A stretch of 64,000 nucleotides of DNA from Frankia sp. AiPa1 (GTDB taxonomy: Bacteria; Actinomycetota; Actinomycetes; Frankiales; Frankiaceae): positions 160,238-224,237 of the forward strand of contig NZ_JALKFZ020000003.1 in the NCBI RefSeq assembly GCF_023243075.1. Reading direction: 5' to 3'. The notes beneath the pieces are model-generated. The model had not been told where the DNA came from. It worked only from the letters and a program-made list of their open reading frames with translations, and did not search any database. Every line of letters starts with the position of its first letter. Within the stretch, counting starts at the first letter, position 1. Shown here one piece after another: positions 26,829 to 34,078 of the stretch. Both the position numbers and the translations under genes were made by a program.

Positions 26829-29800
26829 TCACGGTGGCGGCGAGTCTATTTCGAAATCAACTCTGCGGCCCTCGGCGAGTTTTTCAAGCGTTGGATGGCT
26901 GGGCCCGAGACTCCTTGTCAGCTCCTCGAGCAGGTCGGTGCTGATGGTGGCGATCTTTCCCTCGGTTGCATCTGCCAGAGCGGCAGTGCGATGGGCTGTG
27001 GCAATCATGGTTCGGGGATGGTCGTAGCTCAGGCTGATCTGCAACATCTTCTCGACGAGTCGGTCGAGCTCGCCTCTTTCGTGTGACATTTTCAGATCGT
27101 CGTAGCAGTTGGCGAGATTGGTGGTGCCGTAGTAGATGAATGGATGGCTGGCGGGAAGGGATGACCTCAGCCGTTCGACCGTCTGCTCGGCGAGGGCCGC
27201 GGCGGCTGTCACGTCGCCGTGCCGACGTCTGGCGATGACCAGGGCGTTCGCTGCTCCGAGGGTGTCAAGGCTGTCCGCTCCCAACTGGGCCTGGGCGCGC
27301 TGGTAGGCCTCCTCCGCCAGGTCGCGGGCAGCGGCGCTCTCATGGGCCAGGCAGAGGTCGTGGACAAGACTCACCGCGGTGGCGAGGGTCTCGCGGTGAT
27401 CTCGGCCAAACAGTAGGCGAAATGCCTCCAGGGTGCTTTCGGACAGCGCGCGGGATTCGGCCTCCCGCCCGCACCACCGCAGCGAGACGGCATAGTTTCG
27501 AAGCGTTCGAAGCGTGTCTGCATGGTTCTCGCCGAGCTTCTTCCGGCACTCTGTCTGGGCCATCTGCAACAGGGTCAGTGAATCGTCGTAGAGACCGCAC
27601 TCGCGGAGGTCGCGGGCGTAACTGTCGGCGTACTGCAAAGCATCGACGTCTTTGGCACCGGACTGCCATGTTCGATCGTAAATATCACGGCTCAGCTCGA
27701 GGGCCCGGGGGAATTCGCCGACGAAACGGAGAGAGACGGCCAGGTTGTTCGCAGCTTTGATTCCGTCATCGGATACAAGTGAGTTGTTGACCCGGAAGCG
27801 TTCGTAGGTCTGTTCGTCGAGCGCGCGCGCCTGTTGGTATCTGTGCGTGCCCCGGAGGTCTCCGCCAAGCGCCCTCGCTGCTCGCAACGACAGCTCGTGA
27901 TCCCGGCCGAGGCTGCGCACCAGCCCGCCCCGAGCGGCCTCGTCGAGCAGGTGGGCGGCTGCGGGTTCACCGAGAGCTCGCAGGCTGTCCGCGAGATCCA
28001 GGGCGATCTGAAGGGTTCGCCGGTCCTGCTCGCCGAAATGCTCACGCCAGACCACGAGCGCCTCGTTGGCGAGCTCCCGGCAGGCGCCGAACTGACGCTG
28101 AGTGTAGAGACTGCGTACCAGGTTGCGCACCAGTTCGGCCACCATGGATGAGGAAGAGCGCACCGCCTGTGATGCCAGGATATGGGGGTGCAACCGTGCG
28201 TAGCTGGCCCAGGCCCGCGCATCGTCCGGGTCCGCCGGGTCGGCTGCGGCCAGCAGGGCATGGACCCGCCTGCGAACCTCGTCACGTCGCTGCGGGGTGA
28301 GCTCGTCGCGAAGCACGGCCTGCACGAGACGGTGCATTTCCAGGCTGGACTCCCCGTCCTTCTCCACCAAGCGGACCAAGGCGTGTTCGGTGACATGGCG
28401 GACGGCCGCCGCCAACCTGATCGGATCCCGCAGCGCCTGATCGCCGCGATCCGCCAGATCGCGTAGGTCATCATTATCGGCGAAAATCTTCAGGCTGATC
28501 GGCTCGGGGCCGAGGAAAGCACACAGTTCGGCAAGACGCGCCGCGACCGGCATCTGTTCACGCAGCCGCTCGACCGACAGAAGCCAGGTCCGCGCGACCG
28601 GCCTGGGGTAGGTGGGGATCTCTCCTTCCAGCAGCAGCGGGCGCGGGCTGCGTTCCAGGAGCTGGAGATAGCGCTCGGCGGACATCCCGGTCTCGGCATG
28701 CCAGGCGCCGGCGTGCTCCAGGGCCAAGGGCAGGTCGCCGAGCGCTTCGGCAAGACGCGCCGCGACCTGCTCGGTGAGTGCGGGGGCTCGGCGGCGCAGC
28801 AGCGCGACGCTCTCGGCGCGGTTGAACACGCCAATCTCCATCCGAGCCTGTCGACCCTGCCAGCGCTGGTTTCTGGACGTGATCAGCACATGGCCCGGGC
28901 CGTGCGGCAGCAGGGGAACGACGTCGTCCGGATTGTCGGCGTTGTCGAAGATCATGAGCCAGCGCTGGTACGGCACCCCCCGTCGGAGCGCGCTGAGCAC
29001 CTCCGCGACGGCTTCGCGCCCGGGTCGCTCCGGCAGGCGCAGTGCATCGGCCAGAGCGGCCAGGCTGCCGCGTACCAAGGTCGGCTGATCACAACCTATC
29101 CAGCAGACCAGGTCGTAGGAGGCGCCGAACCGGTAGGCGTATTCGCTGGCGATCTGAGTCTTGCCCACCCCGCCGAGACCCTGGAGGACAAGAGCGCGGG
29201 TTGCTGCCGCGCCTGCCCCGACGAATCGCTCCCGTAACGCGGCCAGCTGGCTCTCGCGTCCCATAAAGGCCGGATTCCGGGCGGGAACGCCGGCCCAGAT
29301 CTGCGGCGGTGCTCCGGGGAAGCGGGCGGCGCTCGACGGTCTGGTCGCCGCTGCGAGCGGGGAGAGGGGTCGGGTCGGCCTGCCGGCCGCGGCGAGTAGC
29401 GCTCGCCGTGCCGCCGTCTCGTCGAGCCCGACGAACTCGGTGACATCGAAGCCGTCGAACTCTGCCGGAAGCGCGACCTCTTTCACCCGGAAGGCGAGCG
29501 GTCGGCGGATACTGTCGACCGACACATCGCTTCCGCTCCCGGCCACGTGTAGATCATCCGTACCGTTCGCGGAGCTCACATACGCGGGCGACAGAACGAC
29601 GATCGTTCGGGAACCGGCATCGTCCGCGAGTATCGACGGGGCCTCTTTGTCCTGTCCGTCGGACGTGTTGAGGGCGACGGTAAAACCCATCGTCGAGAGT
29701 TCGTCGGCGATCCAGTCCGCCCAACTGCGGTCGTGCGTGGCGTAGCGCACCCGGATACCCACCGGGATGTCGATATGCTGGCGTTCGAATCGTGCGAGAT

Positions 29801-30761
29801 GGCGCCGCCGCTGCCGTTCGTCCTGTGCGGGTAGTTCGCGGACCTCGCCGTCGGTGAGATGCGAGGCCAGTCGCTCATAGGCCGCGAGCAGGGTGCCCTC
29901 CTGGTGTGGGCGGTCCCCGAAGACGGCGAGGATCTCCTCGTAGGAGTAGTACGGCTTGTATGGGATCTCGACGTCTCCCCAATAGCGTTCACGTTCGCCG
30001 ATATTCATGCCACCAAGATAGGAGTCGAAGGTGGCACGGGCGACATCACGGCCCCGTTCTAGCTTTGCGCGCTCGCTGTCCTCAACCCGCATCGGAACCG
30101 GGAGAATCCGAATCCCGCGGTCATTTCCCGGCGAAGTTATCGAGCGTGCGACGGCGGCCGCACCTTCGATGCTCTGCGTGCTGAGGGTAAAACAGTTAAT
30201 CACGATGTCGGGTAGCTGCATGGTGCAGATCCCAGCCGTGTCGCTGAGGCCGGTTCTGCTGTCAATCAGCACCCAGTCGTAGGAGTCGCGCATGCTCTCG
30301 GCGATGGCGTCGATGAAGTCGGCGCCGCCATGCTCCTCGTAGAACGAGGTCCAGTCGAACGCGCTCAGCCGCCGAGAGTAGGCAGAGTCGTGTCGCCCGG
30401 AGCACACGAAATCGATCGTGCCTCCGTCGGGAAAATCCCAGGTCAGGGACTCTGCGTAAGGAGTGATCGCACTGACCTGGGCGAGCCAGTCCTCTTCGCC
30501 AGGGGCGGGGGGAGACAGGGCCGCCGCGGTGAAGTTCCAGATCAGGTCCATTACACCGCGAGTGGAGCGCAGTTGCGGATCATGCAGGAAAGGGTGAAAG
30601 TAACGTTGCAGTCCGGGCGCCTCGAGATCCCAGTCGACGACGAGGACACGTCGACCTCTGCTGGCCAGCAGCCATGCGATGTTGGCCAGTGCCATCGACC
30701 GGCCTGTACCACCCTTGTATGAATAGAAGGTGACGATACGTCCCGTTGATGTACCCGACAT
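26829..30761 (-). CDS. FxSxx-COOH system ATPase/TIR/NB-ARC/tetratricopeptide protein
   Basis: The 1310-aa protein has four parts. Residues 1-320 are a MinD/ParA-like ATPase with YSYKGGTGRSMALAN, where Arg21 replaces the usual P-loop Lys, and VLVVDWDLEAPGL. Around 335-410 is a TIR-like region (RYATHDRSWADWIADEL, later TIVVLSPAYVSS). Around 495-800 is an NB-ARC/STAND module with AFMGRESQLAALRERF, P-loop LQGLGGVGKTQIA, Walker B LMIFDNADN and LPLALEHAGAW. About 880-1300 holds tetratricopeptide repeats. This is the architecture of the regulator-like TPR protein of FxSxx-COOH systems. Its ATG lies 9 bp after the fxsC stop, so the two are co-transcribed. The ligand is unknown, though STAND proteins usually act as switches or scaffolds. 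Confidence 0.88.
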   Translation of the reverse strand: MSGTSTGRIVTFYSYKGGTGRSMALANIAWLLASRGRRVLVVDWDLEAPGLQRYFHPFLHDPQLRSTRGVMDLIWNFTAAALSPPAPGEEDWLAQVSAITPYAESLTWDFPDGGTIDFVCSGRHDSAYSRRLSAFDWTSFYEEHGGADFIDAIAESMRDSYDWVLIDSRTGLSDTAGICTMQLPDIVINCFTLSTQSIEGAAAVARSITSPGNDRGIRILPVPMRVEDSERAKLERGRDVARATFDSYLGGMNIGERERYWGDVEIPYKPYYSYEEILAVFGDRPHQEGTLLAAYERLASHLTDGEVRELPAQDERQRRRHLARFERQHIDIPVGIRVRYATHDRSWADWIADELSTMGFTVALNTSDGQDKEAPSILADDAGSRTIVVLSPAYVSSANGTDDLHVAGSGSDVSVDSIRRPLAFRVKEVALPAEFDGFDVTEFVGLDETAARRALLAAAGRPTRPLSPLAAATRPSSAARFPGAPPQIWAGVPARNPAFMGRESQLAALRERFVGAGAAATRALVLQGLGGVGKTQIASEYAYRFGASYDLVCWIGCDQPTLVRGSLAALADALRLPERPGREAVAEVLSALRRGVPYQRWLMIFDNADNPDDVVPLLPHGPGHVLITSRNQRWQGRQARMEIGVFNRAESVALLRRRAPALTEQVAARLAEALGDLPLALEHAGAWHAETGMSAERYLQLLERSPRPLLLEGEIPTYPRPVARTWLLSVERLREQMPVAARLAELCAFLGPEPISLKIFADNDDLRDLADRGDQALRDPIRLAAAVRHVTEHALVRLVEKDGESSLEMHRLVQAVLRDELTPQRRDEVRRRVHALLAAADPADPDDARAWASYARLHPHILASQAVRSSSSMVAELVRNLVRSLYTQRQFGACRELANEALVVWREHFGEQDRRTLQIALDLADSLRALGEPAAAHLLDEAARGGLVRSLGRDHELSLRAARALGGDLRGTHRYQQARALDEQTYERFRVNNSLVSDDGIKAANNLAVSLRFVGEFPRALELSRDIYDRTWQSGAKDVDALQYADSYARDLRECGLYDDSLTLLQMAQTECRKKLGENHADTLRTLRNYAVSLRWCGREAESRALSESTLEAFRLLFGRDHRETLATAVSLVHDLCLAHESAAARDLAEEAYQRAQAQLGADSLDTLGAANALVIARRRHGDVTAAAALAEQTVERLRSSLPASHPFIYYGTTNLANCYDDLKMSHERGELDRLVEKMLQISLSYDHPRTMIATAHRTAALADATEGKIATISTDLLEELTRSLGPSHPTLEKLAEGRRVDFEIDSPPP

Positions 30762-30770
30762 GACCTGCCC

Positions 30771-32249
30771 CTACGGACCATCGAGAAAAGGTCGACGACG
30801 AGGAGGGGAGTCAGGCCGGCGGGCGGACGAAGACGACCTGAAGATGCGAGCCTGGGTGTCGATCAGCATCTGGAAAAGTGACGCGTCGAACTCCTCGTGG
30901 GTATGGATTTCCGCTCGGAGATTATCCTGTCGCACGTGGTTGTTTCGAAGTGCGCGTTGTAATGAGTGCTTGAGGAGAATTGAGTTCTGGATGGTCTCGG
31001 GGTCATCCAGATTCCATGGAATCAGCACGCCGGTGGTCGGCTCGTTCCGTTTGTCATACTCCCGCAGCGCGTTGTGGAAGGGCTCGAGCTGCGTGGACCA
31101 GGCATCGACGATGAAGATCACGATCTCGTTGCGGTCACGCGAGGCCTCGAGTAGCGCGCCGATACCGTCATGTAGCGCGACGATGTTGGAGGACATATCC
31201 TGGCGTGCGGCGACAGTCTGTGCGGCGATGCACACCCGCTGCCGGGAACGTGGGTGGTAGGGCGTCCATTCATCATACCGGCCACCGTAGTATTCAAGCT
31301 GATTCCGTAACGATGATAGTTCCACGGCCGAGGCTACTGCCATGACGAACGTGACCCGCTGGGGCCCGCCACTGTTCGGCTGTGCCGCAGTGGCCCAGGA
31401 CGCGTTCTGAGGCGGGGGCGCGGCGGTCGCCGTGGGGCCTGGCTCCCGAGGCTTCCCGTCACCGTCCGTGGGCCGGGGCGTGTTTGCGGAGTCCACCGCT
31501 GACTGCGGCATATCGGCTGGTTGGGAGCGGATCGCACTCTTGCGTCCGGGGCTGTTGGGCTGGCTGGAGAGCTGCCCGACTTCGTGGCTCGGTACCTGAG
31601 CACCCGGCGCGGGTCTGGTGGTGGGGAGGTCCGTCTGATCATCCTTGAAATCGGCCGGTTCGAACGCGCTTCGGATCCGGTGAAAATCTGGCGTCTCGGA
31701 CCGGGGTGGAAGAGGGGACCTCCGCACAAGATGCACGATCCGTTCCGCCAGGGACACCAGGAACTCCTGGTACTCGTCGTGGTTGCCTCTCAGCTGGAGC
31801 AGATAGCGCAGGCCACGCCGGGCGTAGAGCTCGCCGAACCCGACATGATCGTACTGCAGCCTCGCCAGGGCGGGTGGTAGATCCGGTAGAGGTGTCCAGA
31901 TCACCGGGAGGAGGGAGGGGGAGCGACCCCCGTCGGGTAGATATCCGTCCTGGCATCGATCGCTGAACGCCTGCCACTCTTTTCCGCAGTACTCGCTGGC
32001 GAAGAAACTCGGCGAGCAGATCGCGACGAAGGTGTGGCATCGATGGAGCGCGTCCGAGAGCTCCTCGGACCAGGCCTCGCCGGGCTGAATGTTCGTCGTG
32101 TCGAGGAAGCCGACCCCCTCGACAGAGGGGTGGCCAGATCGGGCGCGCACCTCCCGCCGCAGATCGTTGACGAACCGGTGCAGGTAGTTGTCGTCCTGAC
32201 CATCGAGACGTGCGTAGCTGAGAAAAAAGTACAGGGGCGCCCCCGCCAT
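30771..32249 (-). CDS. fxsC: TIR-like protein FxsC
   Basis: The 492-aa product begins MAGAPLYFFLSYARLDGQDD, the TIR-like start of FxsC proteins, and continues with GVGFLDTTNIQPGEAWSEEL, FVAICSPSFFASEYCGKEW and LLPVIWTP, which are TIR-fold segments. A Pro-rich linker (about 230-340) leads to the FxsC C-terminal domain: VTFVMAVASAVELSSLR, YYGGRYDEWTPYHP, IVIFIVDAWSTQLEP and a helical end. The true start is uncertain, as no strong ribosome site precedes ATG 32249, but upstream residues are Arg-rich and unlike the family. It is divergent from the fxsA2-fxsB operon and heads the two-gene fxsC/TPR operon. Its biochemical role in the RiPP system is unknown. Confidence 0.88.
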   Translation of the reverse strand: MAGAPLYFFLSYARLDGQDDNYLHRFVNDLRREVRARSGHPSVEGVGFLDTTNIQPGEAWSEELSDALHRCHTFVAICSPSFFASEYCGKEWQAFSDRCQDGYLPDGGRSPSLLPVIWTPLPDLPPALARLQYDHVGFGELYARRGLRYLLQLRGNHDEYQEFLVSLAERIVHLVRRSPLPPRSETPDFHRIRSAFEPADFKDDQTDLPTTRPAPGAQVPSHEVGQLSSQPNSPGRKSAIRSQPADMPQSAVDSANTPRPTDGDGKPREPGPTATAAPPPQNASWATAAQPNSGGPQRVTFVMAVASAVELSSLRNQLEYYGGRYDEWTPYHPRSRQRVCIAAQTVAARQDMSSNIVALHDGIGALLEASRDRNEIVIFIVDAWSTQLEPFHNALREYDKRNEPTTGVLIPWNLDDPETIQNSILLKHSLQRALRNNHVRQDNLRAEIHTHEEFDASLFQMLIDTQARIFRSSSSARRPDSPPRRRPFLDGP

Positions 32250-32470
32250 AGGGTCAGCCGTATCCGCATCGCGCCGCAACGAGGCCCTCCGGCTCGCGCG
32301 GCGGCCCGGGTAGATCGGGACCTCCCTGAGCCGCGGCGCCGTGTATTCGACCGGATAACGACGGCCGGGCCTGTCCGGAGGCGGACAGTCGACGGAGGGC
32401 CGCCGGTCTCGCTGATCGTCTGTTTTCCACCCAGTGCCCCCGCACCCTGCGCAGCCTGCTTCTCCCGCCG

Positions 32471-32544
32471 CGGCCGGCATCGATACCGCGGAATCCGAGT
32501 CTACGACGTGGTCCCGGGTGAAGTGGGGTCATCGATGCCGGCCG
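32471..32544. repeat. 14-bp perfect inverted repeat between fxsC and fxsA2
   Basis: The arm cggccggcatcgat (32471-32484) is matched exactly by its reverse complement at 32531-32544, with a 46-bp spacer. It lies in the 379-bp divergent promoter region (32250-32628), so it could be an operator pair controlling both transcription units. A -10-like tagatt at 32591 is consistent with a promoter for fxsA2, but no good -35 was found. Nothing else in this region supports a gene. Confidence 0.7.
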
Positions 32545-32614
32545 GAGCAGGCGTTCGCCAGCACTGCGCGCGCGGGACGCCGCAGCCGGCTAGATTGGAA
32601 GATCAGGGTGGGGC

Positions 32615-32622
32615 GAGGAGGT
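32615..32622 (+). promoter_or_regulatory. Ribosome binding site of fxsA2
   Basis: GAGGAGGT, six bases before GTG 32629, is close to a perfect anti-16S match. It decides the start: the nearer ATG at 32624 is followed at once by TAG. Strong initiation fits a precursor made in excess over its enzymes. Confidence 0.85.
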
Positions 32623-32628
32623 AATGTA

Positions 32629-32847
32629 GTGGCCAGCGGATCGGCAGCCATCGAGTCTCACCAGCCCGATATGACGGGGCTGTCCCTCGATATGATCATG
32701 GAAGTGGGTGGCCCGGAGCTCGGCCGCGCGCTACTACGCCTGCGCCGGGAGGCGACCGGGTCGTTGCCCCGATACTCCGGCTTCAACTCGAGCATCGCCC
32801 CGCCTGGCGCCCCGGCGATGTCCGTCGACCTCGACAATGGCGCGTGA
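32629..32847 (+). CDS. fxsA: FxSxx-type RiPP precursor peptide 2 (FxsA-like, extended C-terminus)
   Basis: The 72-aa peptide starts at GTG 32629. Its leader contains DMTGLSLDMIMEVGGPELGRA and LLRLRREATGSLPR, the pattern of FxsA leaders (a conserved LIDLxGxSL-like segment and an Ala/Arg-rich helix). The core is YSGFNSSI, so the FxS motif is F-N-S, but 16 residues (APPGAPAMSVDLDNGA) follow before the stop, whereas canonical precursors end at FxSxx. The last 11 bases overlap the start of fxsB, which is read in another frame. The tail therefore lies partly in DNA shared with fxsB, and it could have arisen when a stop after FNSSI was lost. The two precursors share SGFNSxI but not their tails. Confidence 0.8.
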   Translation: MASGSAAIESHQPDMTGLSLDMIMEVGGPELGRALLRLRREATGSLPRYSGFNSSIAPPGAPAMSVDLDNGA

Positions 32848-34078
32848 GTTCACCGAACTGCTGCTGACAAGTCACCCAGAATGGCCGGGTGGTGTTCCAC
32901 TTGAGGAACTCACCGGTCATTCATCCTGGCGTGGCGAACCCTTTCGGCAGTTCGTTCTCAAGGTGCACAGTCGGTGTAACCTTTCCTGCTCTTACTGCTA
33001 CGTCTACCAGCAGGCCGACCAGGGGTGGCGCGAGCAGCCCACGGTGATGAGCCGTCGGACGATCGACGTGACAGCAGCCCAGGTTGCGAGCCACGCCCGC
33101 CGGAACGGCCTTACCGACCTGCAGGTAACCCTGCACGGAGGAGAGCCGTTGCTGGCCGGAGCCGACCTGCTCGAGTACCTGGTCACCACTTTCCGGGATG
33201 TGGTGCCGCCCACGACCGAGGTTGTCTTCAGTCTGCAGACCAACGCGGTGCTGCTCGACGACACCATGGTCGAGCTGTGCCTGGCCCACGGAATTCAGGT
33301 CGGGGTGAGCGTTGATGGTGGGCTGGCCCGACACAACGGGCGGCGGCCACGACGAAACGGGCGTGCCAGCTTCGAGGCGATTGACGCGGGACTGGCCCGG
33401 CTGACTACCGGGAAATTTCGCACCGTTTTCGCCGGACTGCTGTGCGTTATCGACCTCGACAACGATCCAGTGGAGGTGTATGAAAGCCTGCTGGCGTGGA
33501 AACCGCCTGCTGTGGATTTCCTGCTGCCGCATGGAAACTGGCAGAGCCGCCCACCCGGCCGGGTGTCGGACGAACAACGCACCCCGTATGCGGACTGGCT
33601 CATCGCCCTGTTCGACCGCTGGTACAGTGCGCCGGAACACGAGACTGAGCTTCGCCTGTTCGCGGAGATCATCGTCCTGCTCCTCGGTGGGCACAGCCAG
33701 GTCGAGAGCGTAGGTCTTACCCCGTCTGCTGTGGTCGTGGTCGAGACGGACGGCGCGATCGAGCAGGTGGACGCGCTCAAGTCCGCCTATCACGGCGCGG
33801 CCCAGACCGGCCTGCATGTCGATCGAGATGACTTCGACGTGGCGCTGCGCCATCCGGGCATCGTGGCGAGACAGATCGGCGTCGCCGCGCTTGGGGCGGA
33901 ATGTATGAAATGCTCCATCCACCGGATCTGTGGCGGCGGGTACTACCCCCACCGTTACCGGCCCGGATCAGGTTTTCGTGCCCGCTCGGTGTACTGTCCT
34001 GACCTGTTTGCTCTTATCACGCACATCGGCCGTCGCCTGCGTGCCGATCTCGACAATGTCCGGCGCCGGCCCGGGTGA
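32837..34078 (+). CDS. fxsB: Radical SAM/SPASM maturase FxsB
   Basis: The 413-aa enzyme starts at ATG 32837, overlapping the precursor gene by 11 bases. VHSRCNLSCSYCYVYQ holds the CxxxCxxC cluster motif (C47, C51, C54) that binds the [4Fe-4S] used to cleave SAM. LTDLQVTLHGGEPLL is the GGEP segment, and ALGAECMKCSIHRICGGGYYPHRY begins the SPASM domain for auxiliary Fe-S clusters, with a further Cys in ARSVYCPDL. FxsB enzymes are known three-residue cyclophane-forming enzymes that join the Phe ring to the Ser beta-carbon in FxS motifs. It sits directly with its substrate and overlaps the HExxH gene by four bases (GTGA), so the three form one operon. Confidence 0.92.
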   Translation: MAREFTELLLTSHPEWPGGVPLEELTGHSSWRGEPFRQFVLKVHSRCNLSCSYCYVYQQADQGWREQPTVMSRRTIDVTAAQVASHARRNGLTDLQVTLHGGEPLLAGADLLEYLVTTFRDVVPPTTEVVFSLQTNAVLLDDTMVELCLAHGIQVGVSVDGGLARHNGRRPRRNGRASFEAIDAGLARLTTGKFRTVFAGLLCVIDLDNDPVEVYESLLAWKPPAVDFLLPHGNWQSRPPGRVSDEQRTPYADWLIALFDRWYSAPEHETELRLFAEIIVLLLGGHSQVESVGLTPSAVVVVETDGAIEQVDALKSAYHGAAQTGLHVDRDDFDVALRHPGIVARQIGVAALGAECMKCSIHRICGGGYYPHRYRPGSGFRARSVYCPDLFALITHIGRRLRADLDNVRRRPG

